Origin: Spongiibacter marinus | GTDB lineage: Bacteria > Pseudomonadota > Gammaproteobacteria > Pseudomonadales > Spongiibacteraceae | NCBI RefSeq assembly: GCF_016906995.1 | Contig: NZ_JAFBBD010000004.1 | Location: forward strand, 62,001-126,000 | DNA: 64,000 nt | Direction: 5' to 3' | Part shown: one piece after another, positions 1 to 12,835 of the stretch | How the letters are laid out: each line of letters starts with the position of its first letter | Position numbering within the stretch: the stretch's first letter is position 1 | Notes under the pieces: model-generated | The model's input: only the letters and a program-made list of their open reading frames with translations | Databases searched by the model: none | Told to the model about the DNA's origin: nothing | Translations under genes and position numbers: made by a program

Positions 1-631
1 CCAGCAAGCGCCGATTGTGACCGTAGGCACTTAAGTAGCGCTCTGAGTGTTTCAATATAAGCAGGTTGCCGTAACCGACCAGGCCACTGCCTGCATAAAC
101 GACAACACCACTCTTCGATGCCCTTACAGGCTCACCCATTTTACCTTTGATATCAATACCCTTGTGGGCCTGCCCGGTCGCAACAAACCCTCGCGTAAGC
201 GGCCCCTTTACCGGCCAGCGCCATGACTCCTTCGCGGCGCTACGCGGCGGCGACGGCTTTTTCGCAATGGTCTTTTTTTGAGGCTTTACGGTTGGCGTAG
301 GGGTTTTTACTGAGGGTGAAGAAACGGATTTCCCCGCGATTTTTTTCGGCGCGGACGGCGCAGCATAACGCTCTTTCAACATGATCGCCTGGCCGGGGAA
401 GATGGTGTACGGCGCTCGAATGTTGTTAGCGTTCGCTAACCGTTTAACGTCGAAGCCGTAACGCCATGCGATTGAAAAAAGGGTGTCACCACGGCTGACA
501 ATATAATAGGGCGGCGGTTTTTCTGAGGGGTTGTATCGGTCAACTACCGGCGCAGCACGATGGGGAGCACTGCATGCGCCAAGCGCCAACAACAGCACAG
601 CCACAAGCAGCGTGTATCCTACCCTCTTCAC
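1..631 (-). CDS. nlpD: NlpD-type LysM / M23 murein hydrolase activator lipoprotein (C-terminus outside window)
   Basis: Partial gene running off the left edge; 210 codons are visible. The GTG start at 631 is chosen because GAAGG lies about 9 bases upstream and the protein then opens with a lipoprotein signal whose lipobox (LGAC) puts the lipidated cysteine at residue 20. An in-frame ATG at 676 is the alternative. A LysM peptidoglycan-binding domain covers about residues 42-85. A Pro/Lys-rich linker follows, then an M23 (LytM) domain from about 135. In E. coli NlpD activates the amidase AmiC at the division septum and its LytM domain is catalytically degenerate. Here the first zinc-ligand motif is intact (HKGID, H156 and D160), where E. 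coli has Asn. The second motif lies outside the window. Its position beyond pcm matches the conserved truD-surE-pcm-nlpD locus. Confidence 0.85.
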   Translation of the reverse strand, partial: MKRVGYTLLVAVLLLALGACSAPHRAAPVVDRYNPSEKPPPYYIVSRGDTLFSIAWRYGFDVKRLANANNIRAPYTIFPGQAIMLKERYAAPSAPKKIAGKSVSSPSVKTPTPTVKPQKKTIAKKPSPPRSAAKESWRWPVKGPLTRGFVATGQAHKGIDIKGKMGEPVRASKSGVVVYAGSGLVGYGNLLILKHSERYLSAYGHNRRLL

Positions 632-803
632 TGACGCGGAACCTTCATAGCGAGCTTTCCAGTGGCAATTTGTCATTGGCAACGACTCATTGACCCTAAA
701 GCGAACAAAAGATTCTTTTTATCCGCAGCAGGGTCAAGCGGGTTTTGATTATTATCAGTGATTTAAACGCCTCGGCTTATGTAAAAATAATCTTAAAAAA
801 GTC

Positions 804-1709
804 TCAATTTCTACTGGCTACGCGTTCGAGCAAAAGGACAGTCGCGAAACCCACGGCCATCAGCAGCGCACACATCAACCACTGAGGGTCCGCCTGTTCA
901 GCGTACTGCATGGGCAAGACATTATGCCAATCGACGCTGTGCTCATCGGTTAATAACCGCCCCGCTGAGGAAAGCTTCCACGGCCAGATCACTGCCAATG
1001 ATCCCAGCAGAATCCCCGTCAGCGTAGCCAGCAACGAGCGCCGATGAGTGTGCATCAGGTAGCTAAGCAGGCGCACAAATAACATCAGGCCCGTGGCGCA
1101 ACCCAACATGAACACCGCGATCATGCCAAGGTCCATCGACTTAATGGCATTGATAATGGGCTCATACATCCCCAGCAACAGCAGGATAAAACTGCCTGAA
1201 ATTCCCGGCAAGATCATCGCGCATATCGCCACCGCACCCGCGCCATAAACGGTCAGCATATTCACCGGCACCTCAGCCGGGCGCAGCGCGGAGATGACCA
1301 GCGCGAAAACCAAGCCCAGTACAACAAAGCCAACAGGCTGACCCCGGCCGGGAATCTGTTGGTAGACAAACAATGCCGACGCGAGAATCAACCCGAAAAA
1401 GAAGGCTGCCAGCAATAGCGGATGAGTAGCCAGAGCCCAGGATATCGCCCGTGCCAGCGACAACACACTAATGGCGATTCCCAGCAATAAACTCAGCAGA
1501 AAACCGCCGTTAACGTACTGCCATGCCGCCGACGGACCACGCGTGAACAACAACTTGAGTGCCTGCAGGTTGCAGGCTTTCAAACTTTCAATCAGCTGGT
1601 CGTAAATACCGGTGATGAAGGCAACCGTTCCCCCCGAGACTCCCGGTACAATATCGGCAGCACCCATTGCCGCCCCGCGCAGCATCACGCCGGCGCTAAA
1701 GCCCTTCAT
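804..1709 (-). CDS. popT: DUF368 family polyprenyl-phosphate transporter (PopT-type)
   Basis: A 301-residue polytopic membrane protein with many hydrophobic segments. The family signature appears twice: near residue 17 (ADIVPGVSGGTVAFITG) and again mid-protein (LPGISGSFILLLLGMYEPI), reflecting an internal duplication with re-entrant loops. DUF368 proteins have been described as one of two families that flip undecaprenyl phosphate back across the cytoplasmic membrane for reuse in cell-wall and glycan synthesis. The gene lies about 30 bases after pcm on the same strand and before nlpD, so it sits inside an envelope-linked cluster. The family assignment is firm; the transport role is taken from the family. 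Confidence 0.88.
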   Translation of the reverse strand: MKGFSAGVMLRGAAMGAADIVPGVSGGTVAFITGIYDQLIESLKACNLQALKLLFTRGPSAAWQYVNGGFLLSLLLGIAISVLSLARAISWALATHPLLLAAFFFGLILASALFVYQQIPGRGQPVGFVVLGLVFALVISALRPAEVPVNMLTVYGAGAVAICAMILPGISGSFILLLLGMYEPIINAIKSMDLGMIAVFMLGCATGLMLFVRLLSYLMHTHRRSLLATLTGILLGSLAVIWPWKLSSAGRLLTDEHSVDWHNVLPMQYAEQADPQWLMCALLMAVGFATVLLLERVASRN

Positions 1710-1740
1710 ACATCTTCCTTAATTGAATTTGGCAACACGT

Positions 1741-2379
1741 TTAGGCGACAACACCGCCCACCAGGGGCACGAACAACACCGGCTCAATGCATTGCTCTTC
1801 AATGCCGTCTTCGTGGCGGTCGTAAACATATAGACTCTGCGGTTTGCCCTGTTCACCGACGGGAATAACCAGCCTGCCGCCCACCGCGAGTTGTTCTAAT
1901 AACTCAGCTGGCACCACCTCTGGCGCCGCCGCCGAGAGTATCGCATCGAAGGGCCCACGCTCAGGCCAGCCCATACCGCCGTCAGCATGGCGCAAATGCA
2001 CATTGTGCAGGCCCAAATGGCGAAGGCGCTTACGCGCTTTCTCTTGCAAGGGACGGATACGCTCAACACTGAACACGCGCCCGACGTGTTGCGCCAGGAT
2101 GGCTGTTTGATAGCCCGATCCTGTGCCCACTTCCAGCACGCGCTCACGCGGGCCATTGGCCAATAACAGCTCTGTCATACGGGCGACAATATAGGGCTGA
2201 GACAGGGTTTGCTGGAAGCCTATCGGCAGCGAACTGTCCTCATAGGCGCGGTGAGCCAGCGCTTCATCCAGGAAAATATGCCGCGGCGTGGCGCGAATGG
2301 TATCCAGAACTTTTTGATTGCTAATGCCCTGCGCTCGCAAACGCTCAATCAGTCGATCCCGGGTACGCTGGGACGTCAT
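1741..2379 (-). CDS. pcm: Protein-L-isoaspartate O-methyltransferase
   Basis: PCMT-family repair enzyme that methylates isoaspartyl residues of aged proteins using S-adenosylmethionine, in the cytoplasm. The SAM-binding motif I ([13 protein letters not shown]) and the [12 protein letters not shown] segment typical of the family are present. The ATG at 2379 ([15 protein letters not shown]) gives 212 residues, close to the usual 208-212, and has an AAGG about 7 bases upstream. A GTG at 2409 would add ten residues. It lies between the DUF368 gene and truD; surE, which normally separates truD and pcm, is absent. Confidence 0.93.
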   Translation of the reverse strand: MTSQRTRDRLIERLRAQGISNQKVLDTIRATPRHIFLDEALAHRAYEDSSLPIGFQQTLSQPYIVARMTELLLANGPRERVLEVGTGSGYQTAILAQHVGRVFSVERIRPLQEKARKRLRHLGLHNVHLRHADGGMGWPERGPFDAILSAAAPEVVPAELLEQLAVGGRLVIPVGEQGKPQSLYVYDRHEDGIEEQCIEPVLFVPLVGGVVA

Positions 2380-2435
2380 CCCAATACCTTGCAAGTTAAT
2401 ACTGCTCACCTTTGCTCTTCTCTGTTTTATGGCCT

Positions 2436-3458
2436 TCAGGCGTTAATAAATTCTCTCACAAGCGCTGTAGCGAAACAGCCACTGGGCAGTGAAAACTGCA
2501 ACTGCAGCTGATCATCACTTAACCACTGCCAGCATAATTCCTTTGGAACAACCCGCAGACTGCGCCGCTCCATTTTCATGCCGTGGCGCAGTAAACCGTC
2601 GCACAGCGTTTTATGGGCAGCAAACACCGATTGTTCAATGGCGTCCACCTCGGCGGTAACACTGTGGCGCGCCACCTTGCCAAACAACGGGCCACTGGGG
2701 TGAATATCCCCCTCGGCGATGCGTTTTTCGATATCCTCATCCGGCTCAGCCACAAAAACACTGCCGCTGTCGCGCAAGCTATATAGCTCACCCTCTAAGG
2801 GCGATAGCCACGTTCCTGCCTGCAATCGTAATGCCAAAACCTCATTAAACAGGTAAGAGCGCGCCGAGGACAGGTAAATACTTCGCTGAAATCGCTGAGG
2901 TTTACTCTCTCCCTCAAACCAAGCGCGGCACTGCTCGATATTCGCACCCTCGTGGCCAAAGCGCTGTTCACCGAAATAGTTGGGGTAGCCGGCGCACAGT
3001 ATCTTCAGACGGCGATCGATGTCATCGCGGTCACCAACCACCTCGCGCAGGCGAATCACAAAGCGATTGGCACGGTGACTGCCAGGGCGCAGTTTCTGCC
3101 GGTGCCGCCCCCAGCGCTGTACCTTCCAAAAACTGTCGCCCGATAGCTCAGCAATATCGTCCCAGTCTCGCCCCTGCTTACCCGGCAGATGAACGCAGAA
3201 CCATTGCCGAGTTAAGGCATGTCGGTCCTTCAATCCACTATAGGTAACGGCTTTGAGGGAAACACCGGCTAGGTCAGCGATACGGCGGGCAACATACTCG
3301 GTGTTATTGCCACGCTTCTCCACCCACAGCCAATCGAATTCACCATCGAGGCTAAATTCAACATCAAACTGTTCTTCGACTTCAAAATCCTCGGGCACGC
3401 TGCGCAGGCGTCCGCGCGCCTGAGGAGCGCCGAGATAGGTGGGCCAGTCAGGCAGCAT
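2436..3458 (-). CDS. truD: tRNA pseudouridine(13) synthase
   Basis: TruD isomerises U13 of tRNA-Glu. The catalytic-motif block [13 protein letters not shown] with the nucleophilic Asp is present, as is the family's N-terminal [11 protein letters not shown] segment. The frame is open upstream of 3458, but [16 protein letters not shown] is the natural N-terminus. That start overlaps the end of ispF by 11 bases, as is common in this conserved cluster. It gives 340 residues, similar to E. coli TruD (349). Confidence 0.93.
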   Translation of the reverse strand: MLPDWPTYLGAPQARGRLRSVPEDFEVEEQFDVEFSLDGEFDWLWVEKRGNNTEYVARRIADLAGVSLKAVTYSGLKDRHALTRQWFCVHLPGKQGRDWDDIAELSGDSFWKVQRWGRHRQKLRPGSHRANRFVIRLREVVGDRDDIDRRLKILCAGYPNYFGEQRFGHEGANIEQCRAWFEGESKPQRFQRSIYLSSARSYLFNEVLALRLQAGTWLSPLEGELYSLRDSGSVFVAEPDEDIEKRIAEGDIHPSGPLFGKVARHSVTAEVDAIEQSVFAAHKTLCDGLLRHGMKMERRSLRVVPKELCWQWLSDDQLQLQFSLPSGCFATALVREFINA

Positions 3459-3942
3459 TGGTATCGCGCTCAAGCAATACAACAGCGTCAACGGCAATGC
3501 CCTCTTCCCGGCCCACGAAGCCAAGTTTTTCAGTCGTGGTTGCCTTCACGCTAATATCAGCCAGCGCCACATTCAGGACGCTCGCAAGGCGCTGACGCAT
3601 AACGGGGATGTGCGGGGCGAGCTTTGGCGACTGGGCAGCGATGGTAATGTCGGCATTTCCCAGTACATAGCCTTTCTGCTTTATCAGCGCGTAACAATGC
3701 GATAACAGCTCAGCACTATCGGCGCCCTTGTATGCCGCATCGGAGTCGGGAAAATGCTGACCAATATCGCCCAGTGCCAAGGCACCGAGCAACGCATCGC
3801 AGAGCGCGTGAATGGCAACATCACCGTCGGAATGCGCCTCCAGCCCTTGGTGGTGATCGAGCCGAATACCGCACAAAACAATGTGATCCCCGCTGCCAAA
3901 GCGATGAACATCGTAGCCGTGACCAATACGCACACCACTCAT
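3448..3942 (-). CDS. ispF: 2-C-methyl-D-erythritol 2,4-cyclodiphosphate synthase
   Basis: IspF of the MEP isoprenoid pathway. The zinc-binding residues are seen in GYDVHRF (Asp, His) and the later [18 protein letters not shown] block. The ATG at 3942 is preferred over the GTG three bases upstream because GAAGGAG lies 7 bases before it. The ATG shares one base with the TGA of ispD (TGATG), so translation is probably coupled. The length of 164 residues matches the family (about 159). Confidence 0.95.
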   Translation of the reverse strand: MSGVRIGHGYDVHRFGSGDHIVLCGIRLDHHQGLEAHSDGDVAIHALCDALLGALALGDIGQHFPDSDAAYKGADSAELLSHCYALIKQKGYVLGNADITIAAQSPKLAPHIPVMRQRLASVLNVALADISVKATTTEKLGFVGREEGIAVDAVVLLERDTNAA

Positions 3943-4652
3943 CACCGCACTCCTTCGCGCGACTGCGCCTGCAAATAGAATTCCGCCAATGCTAAATCCT
4001 CGGGATAGGTCACCTTGATATTCGCGGCACTGCCTGCCACCAGCTGTACGCTGCCGCCACAGTGTTCAATCGCAGACGCTTCGTCGGTTACCGTCAAGCG
4101 GTGCTCTCGGCAGTAGCGCAGCGAGGACACCAGTTCTCCATAGCGAAATACCTGCGGCGTTAGCGCGCGCCACAAACCGCTGCGGTCCAGGGTTTCTTCA
4201 ACCTCATTGGCTTGGCCCGCACGTTTTACGGTATCGACAATCGGCGCCGCCAACAGGCCACCGCGCTGCTGAGAAAGCGTAGCCTGAATCAGCGCCGACA
4301 AATCGGCCGACGTCAGGCAGGGCCGCGCGGCATCGTGCACCAACACCCAATCTGCATCACTGGCCTCACCGCGCAGCGTCAGCAGTGCCATCTCCACAGA
4401 GTCAGCACGTTCACTGCCGCCAACGACGGCCCGAACCCGGGGGTGATGGCTTAAGGGTAGAGACGAAAACTGCTCGTCACTGGGGTGGAGAGCAAACAAC
4501 ACGGCTGATATTTGAGGTTCAGCCAGCAGGGCTGATGCACTGTGTTCGATAACCGTGCGACCAGCGAGAGGCATGTACTGCTTGGGACGCTCACTGGCAA
4601 AACGGCTGCCTCGGCCGGCCGCTGGAATAATGGCCCACAAACGCTGTGTCAC
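3942..4652 (-). CDS. ispD: 2-C-methyl-D-erythritol 4-phosphate cytidylyltransferase
   Basis: IspD, the CTP-dependent cytidylyltransferase of the MEP pathway. The N-terminal nucleotide-binding loop [16 protein letters not shown] and the TDEASAIEH motif are intact over 236 residues. Its start overlaps the ftsB stop (ATGA type) and its stop overlaps the ispF start. ftsB-ispD-ispF-truD is therefore almost certainly one transcript. Confidence 0.95.
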   Translation of the reverse strand: MTQRLWAIIPAAGRGSRFASERPKQYMPLAGRTVIEHSASALLAEPQISAVLFALHPSDEQFSSLPLSHHPRVRAVVGGSERADSVEMALLTLRGEASDADWVLVHDAARPCLTSADLSALIQATLSQQRGGLLAAPIVDTVKRAGQANEVEETLDRSGLWRALTPQVFRYGELVSSLRYCREHRLTVTDEASAIEHCGGSVQLVAGSAANIKVTYPEDLALAEFYLQAQSREGVR

Positions 4653-4933
4653 GGTGAGTCTTCTATGATGAGATAAAACGTTTCGTCCTCGCGAATCAGC
4701 CCCATATCATTCCGGGCTCTCTCCTCGATGCTATCGAGGTTATTCTTGAGGCTATGTACCTCGCCCAGCAGCCGATCATTGCGCTGCCGAAGCGCAGTAT
4801 TGTGTTGCTGTTGATCGCCAATTTCCCGCCGCAGACTAACAATCTGTTCCCAACTGCCGCTGCCATTCCACAGGCGCAATTGCAGCGCAAGCAGTAATAC
4901 CAGTAGCAGTAGCAGCAATCGGCGGCGGGTCAT
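4649..4933 (-). CDS. ftsB: Cell division protein FtsB
   Basis: A 94-residue bitopic protein: a short basic cytoplasmic tip, a transmembrane helix of Leu/Val runs (about residues 5-19), then a periplasmic coiled coil (about 28-75) with heptad Leu/Ile spacing, ending in the NDMGLIREDETFYLII segment conserved in FtsB. It joins FtsL and FtsQ at the division septum. Placement between eno and ispD is the standard gammaproteobacterial order. An AAAGG lies 8 bases before the ATG. Confidence 0.93.
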   Translation of the reverse strand: MTRRRLLLLLLVLLLALQLRLWNGSGSWEQIVSLRREIGDQQQHNTALRQRNDRLLGEVHSLKNNLDSIEERARNDMGLIREDETFYLIIEDSP

Positions 4934-4949
4934 TGCTTATCCTTTGTCG

Positions 4950-4980
4950 GTGCTCAGAGACCACGTTTGCCTCTGAGCAC
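4950..4980 (-). promoter_or_regulatory. Perfect 10-bp inverted repeat between eno and ftsB
   Basis: Arms 4950-4959 and 4971-4980 are exactly complementary over 10 bases, with an 11-base loop. The hairpin sits in the 62-base gap between the eno stop and the ftsB start. It has no run of T on either side, so it is not a standard intrinsic terminator. It ends 16 bases before the ftsB start codon. An RNA-processing or mRNA-stabilising stem, or an attenuator, are the likely options. Confidence 0.55.
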
Positions 4981-4995
4981 ACGTACACAGTGCGA

Positions 4996-6294
<1,299 letters not shown>

Positions 6295-6350
6295 CTATAA
6301 GTCGTATCGCGACGCCGAGCGTCGTTATTGTTTTAAAAAATGAATAGGGT

Positions 6351-7253
<903 letters not shown>

Positions 7254-7274
7254 TTAGGGGCGCGGGCGCGATCA

Positions 7275-8963
<1,689 letters not shown>

Positions 8964-9022
8964 CTATATGATGGGCGCTCAGTTTAACAGCATGGATCGA
9001 CCTAGACAATGAAATTAGGCCT

Positions 9023-9050
9023 CTGAGCCAGGCGTATGCTCTGTTATACT
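9023..9050 (+). promoter_or_regulatory. Candidate sigma-70 promoter of suhB
   Basis: TATACT at 9045-9050 is a strong -10 hexamer. About 16 bases upstream lies a weak -35 (CTGAGC). The predicted start site, near 9057, leaves about 30 bases of leader before the suhB ATG. The region is shared with the divergent pyrG promoter. Confidence 0.4.
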
Positions 9051-9088
9051 GCCCGGCTAATTGCTTGCACATTCAAGGTCTTAGTTCT

Positions 9089-9892
9089 ATGCAACCCATG
9101 TTGAATATCGCCCTGCGCGCCGCGCGCAAGGCCGGTGATCTGGTCGCCCGCGCCGCCGAGCAGATTGACCGCCTGAAAATTGAATCAAAGGGCGAGAATG
9201 ATTTTGTTACCGAAATCGACCGCAAGGCCGAACAGGAAATCATCTACCACCTCCAAAAAGCCTACCCCGAGCACCGCTTTCTCGGTGAAGAGAGCGGCGA
9301 AACCGGTAACCCCGACAGCGATTATTTGTGGATTATCGACCCCATCGATGGCACCACGAACTTCGTGCGCGGCATCCCGCACTACTGCATCTCGATCGCC
9401 TGCCTTCATCAAGGGCAGATTGAGCACGCCGTTGTCCTGGACCCGATCCGCCGCGAAGAATTTACCGCCAGCCGTGGCCGCGGCGCCCAATTAAATGGTC
9501 GTCGAGTCCGCGTGACAATGGCCGCCAGCCTGGAAGGCACCCTGATCGGTACCGGTATTCCATTTAAGTCGCGCAGTGAACAGCATATCGCTGCTTACAT
9601 GAAGAGCCTGGAAGCCGTCGCGCGCGAAACCGCGGGAATCCGCCGCGCGGGTTCAGCTGCTCTCGACCTGGCCTATGTTGCTGCGGGTCGCCTGGATGGC
9701 TTCTGGGAAATCGGCCTGAGCAAGTGGGATATTGCTGCTGGCGTGCTGTTGGTTCGCGAGGCCGGTGGTCTGATTAGCGACTTCCAAGGCGGTGGCAACT
9801 ACCTGGAGAGCGGCAACATCGTGGCCGCCAATCCGAAGTGTCTAAAAGGCTTGCTACAGGCAGTAAAGCCACCGCTTGAGCACATTCGCTAG
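9089..9892 (+). CDS. suhB: Inositol-1-monophosphatase family protein SuhB
   Basis: A 267-residue magnesium-dependent phosphatase, which in E. coli also takes part in the rRNA antitermination complex. The metal-binding motif DPIDGTTNF and the C-terminal WDIAAGVLLVREAGG motif are intact. The ATG at 9089 is preferred because MQPMLNIALRAARKAG aligns with the E. coli start MHPMLNIAVRAARKAG. A TTG at 9065 is possible but unlikely. It converges on secF, as in Pseudomonas. Confidence 0.94.
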   Translation: MQPMLNIALRAARKAGDLVARAAEQIDRLKIESKGENDFVTEIDRKAEQEIIYHLQKAYPEHRFLGEESGETGNPDSDYLWIIDPIDGTTNFVRGIPHYCISIACLHQGQIEHAVVLDPIRREEFTASRGRGAQLNGRRVRVTMAASLEGTLIGTGIPFKSRSEQHIAAYMKSLEAVARETAGIRRAGSAALDLAYVAAGRLDGFWEIGLSKWDIAAGVLLVREAGGLISDFQGGGNYLESGNIVAANPKCLKGLLQAVKPPLEHIR

Positions 9893-9916
9893 TCGCTACC
9901 AGCTATTGTAAAAACC

Positions 9917-9943
9917 AAAAAGGGCGCTAACTGCGCCCTTTTT
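9917..9943. terminator. Bidirectional intrinsic terminator between suhB and secF
   Basis: The stem GGGCGC/GCGCCC (9922-9927 with 9933-9938) has a 5-base loop. It is flanked by five A on the left and five T on the right, so it works in both directions. It sits 24 bases after the suhB stop and 26 bases after the secF stop on the other strand. Confidence 0.88.
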
Positions 9944-9968
9944 ATTTGCCGTAAATACCGCAATATTG

Positions 9969-10892
9969 CTACGGCAGTTCGTCCAGCTCGGCGCCCTCTT
10001 TCTCCGGCACCACCAAATCCTCTGGACTGATCTTCATTGCCACCAACAAGCTCGCAACAATAAATACCGACGAATAGGTACCCACACCCACACCGACCAG
10101 CAATGCCAGTGCAAAGCTATGGATCATTTCACCTCCCACCAGCGCCAGAGCCACCAGCACCATCAAGGTGGTACCCGAGGTCACCAACGTACGGCCAAGC
10201 GTATCGGTAAGCGAGATATTGACGATATCCACCGGGGAGTATCCGCGCATACCGCGCAGGTTCTCGCGAATCCGGTCGGCAACAACAATGGAGTCATTCA
10301 AGGAATAACCAATAACCGCCAGTACGGCCGCCAAGACCGTTAAGTCGAAATCCCAACCGACCAGCGAAAACACGCCCAAGGTGATGACCACATCGTGCGC
10401 CAATGCCAATACGGCGCCAAAGGCAAACTTCATCTGGAAGCGCATTGCCACGTAAATCAGCACCACAATCAGCGCCAGCAATACTGCCAGGCCACCTTGT
10501 TCACGCAGCTCTTCACCGACTTGTGGGCCAACAAACTCAATACGGCGCAGCTCCACATCATACGGGCTGTCCGCGCGCAGCGCCGACAACACTTGCTCGC
10601 CCAGCGTGGGGCTCAAGCCCTGGGGCAGTCGCACAAGCACATCGGTATCTGAGCCAAAATTGACAACGATGGCACTCTCAAAGCCATTGGTTTCCAGCGT
10701 ATTGCGCACCTCTTGCAAGGGCACCGATTCCTCATAGATCACTTCGATCAATGTACCGCCGGTGAAGTCCAAACCGAAGTTCAGCCCCTTCACGGCAATC
10801 AACAATATGGAGGCAAGCACGGCCGCCAACGAGAATGCCGCCGCCACTTTGCGGGCACTCATAAAACGGATAAATTTCTTTTCCTCTGACAT
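9969..10892 (-). CDS. secF: Protein translocase subunit SecF
   Basis: A six-helix RND-type subunit that, with SecD, uses the proton motive force to drive late steps of preprotein export. The family motif GLNFGLDFTGGTLIE follows the first transmembrane segment. The DSIVVADRIREN and SGTTLMVLVALALVGG blocks lie in the C-terminal helices. The ATG at 10892 has AAGGAAGG just upstream and leaves a 10-base gap after secD. The length is 307 residues. Confidence 0.96.
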   Translation of the reverse strand: MSEEKKFIRFMSARKVAAAFSLAAVLASILLIAVKGLNFGLDFTGGTLIEVIYEESVPLQEVRNTLETNGFESAIVVNFGSDTDVLVRLPQGLSPTLGEQVLSALRADSPYDVELRRIEFVGPQVGEELREQGGLAVLLALIVVLIYVAMRFQMKFAFGAVLALAHDVVITLGVFSLVGWDFDLTVLAAVLAVIGYSLNDSIVVADRIRENLRGMRGYSPVDIVNISLTDTLGRTLVTSGTTLMVLVALALVGGEMIHSFALALLVGVGVGTYSSVFIVASLLVAMKISPEDLVVPEKEGAELDELP

Positions 10893-10902
10893 GGGCCCTT
10901 CC

Positions 10903-12777
10903 TTATATTGCCAGTTTGCTGACACGGCGGCGGCCGTAGATCAGATTCACAATTGCACGCGTTCCCATGATCGCCGTGAACATCGACGTCACGATGCCCA
11001 GTGACAGGGTTACGGCAAAGCCGCGCACTGGGCCAGTGCCCACCGCATAGAGGATCACCGCCACCAGCAGGGTGGTAATATTGGCGTCCATGATTGTGAC
11101 GAAGGCTCGGCCGTAGCCCGCATTAATGGCGTGCTGCGGCGATGCCCCTTCGGCAATTTCCTCGCGTATTCGCGAGAAGATCAACACATTGGCATCCACC
11201 GCCATACCCACGGTAAGGACGATACCCGCAATACCCGGCAGGGTTAGCGTTGCGCCCAGCAGCGACATGGCGCCAACAAGCAACACGATATTAAAGGCCA
11301 GCGCCACCACGGCGATAATGCCGAACACGCGGTAGTAAACCAGCATGAACAGCGCTACCGCAGCGAGACCGATCTGCACCGACAACAGGCCTTTAGAGAT
11401 ATTCTCTGCCCCGAGTGATGGACCTACCGTTCGCTCTTCAACAAAATCGATCGGTGCGGCCAGGGCGCCTGCGCGGAGTAACAGCGCCAATTCAGTAGCC
11501 TCACCAGGCGCATCGAGGCCAGTAATACGGAACTGGACGCCCAGCGCATCGCGAATGGTTGCCAGAGAAATGATTTTTTTCTCGTCGTAGGGAACACGAA
11601 CAACCTGCTCTTCCCCGGCGGCATTGGTTTCATAACGCGTGCGGCTCTTGCGCTCAATAAACAGCACACCCAAACGGCGGTTGATATTGTGGCGGGTAAC
11701 ACGGTGCATCAATGCGCCGCCCTCGCTGTCCAGGGTAATGCTTACCTGAGGCATGCCGTTTTCATCGAAGCTGGCTTGGGCGTTGGCAACACGCTCACCG
11801 GTGATCACCACTTCGCGCTCCAACCAGGCGTTGGGCTCACCGCGACCGGGGTTGCGGAAATTAAATTGTTCCCGATCAGAGGGCTCGGCGTCGTAGCGCG
11901 CCTCAAGCCGGAACTCCAGGTTCGCCGTTTTACCCAAAATTCGCTTGGCTTCTGCGGTATCCTGAATACCGGGTAATTCCACAACAATGCGGTTGCGCCC
12001 CTGGCGCTGAACCAAGGGCTCTGATACACCCAATTCATTGACGCGGTTGCGCAGCGTGGTCAGGTTTTGACCCACGGCGTAGTCTTCAATCTCTTTGCGT
12101 TTGGTTTCAGAAAGCAGCGCCTCGAGATAAAACGCCTCCTCCCCTTCCGGGGCTGAAACGCGCTGGGCGGTAAGCTCGGTATATTCCTTGCGAATCACAC
12201 TTAAGGCTTTGTCGCGATTCTCTTCACTGCTGAATTTACCGCGAATAATGCCCTGCTCACCCAAACGCACAAAGCCGCGAATACGCTCTTCACGCAGCTT
12301 CTTTTTAATGCCGGTGCTGTAATGCTCCAGACGGGTAGCAATGGCGGCGTCGGTGTCGACTTCAAGCAAAAAGTGCACACCACCACTGAGGTCAAGCCCC
12401 AGCTTCATTGCACCGGCCCCGAGTCCGCTCAGCCAGTCAGGCGTGTTTGAGGCCATATTGAGGGCGACCACATAGCCATCACCCAAGGCGCGCTGAATTA
12501 ATTTCTGCGCGTGGAGCTGGTCGTCAGCATGGCGGAGCCGCACCAAACCACTTTTGCCAGTGGTATCGGCTTCAGCGCCAAAATGGTCGATATCGGCCGC
12601 CGTCAACGCCGCCGTGATTTTATCGATTTCCCGGGCAGAAATTTGCGTACCGCTGCTTTCACCAGAGATCTGTACCGCAGGGTCTGGCCGGTACAAATTC
12701 GGCGAGGCATACAGCAAACCAATCCCCAGAACCGCCACGATAAGCAGGTTCTTCCACAGGGGGTATTTATTGAGCAT
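10903..12777 (-). CDS. secD: Protein translocase subunit SecD
   Basis: A 624-residue SecD. A first transmembrane helix (LLIVAVLGIGLLYA) is followed by a large periplasmic domain containing LGLDLSGGVHFLLEVD. The last third has five helices with the TLTLPGIAGIVLTVGMAVDANVLIFSRIREE signature in that region. MLNKYPLWKN at 12777 is the natural start. yajC, which normally precedes secD, is absent; purL lies upstream on the same strand instead. Confidence 0.96.
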   Translation of the reverse strand: MLNKYPLWKNLLIVAVLGIGLLYASPNLYRPDPAVQISGESSGTQISAREIDKITAALTAADIDHFGAEADTTGKSGLVRLRHADDQLHAQKLIQRALGDGYVVALNMASNTPDWLSGLGAGAMKLGLDLSGGVHFLLEVDTDAAIATRLEHYSTGIKKKLREERIRGFVRLGEQGIIRGKFSSEENRDKALSVIRKEYTELTAQRVSAPEGEEAFYLEALLSETKRKEIEDYAVGQNLTTLRNRVNELGVSEPLVQRQGRNRIVVELPGIQDTAEAKRILGKTANLEFRLEARYDAEPSDREQFNFRNPGRGEPNAWLEREVVITGERVANAQASFDENGMPQVSITLDSEGGALMHRVTRHNINRRLGVLFIERKSRTRYETNAAGEEQVVRVPYDEKKIISLATIRDALGVQFRITGLDAPGEATELALLLRAGALAAPIDFVEERTVGPSLGAENISKGLLSVQIGLAAVALFMLVYYRVFGIIAVVALAFNIVLLVGAMSLLGATLTLPGIAGIVLTVGMAVDANVLIFSRIREEIAEGASPQHAINAGYGRAFVTIMDANITTLLVAVILYAVGTGPVRGFAVTLSLGIVTSMFTAIMGTRAIVNLIYGRRRVSKLAI

Positions 12778-12835
12778 TGTTATCCACCAAAACCACCGCA
12801 ACGGCGGTATCCATTTTTATAAATTTGATCGCCGG

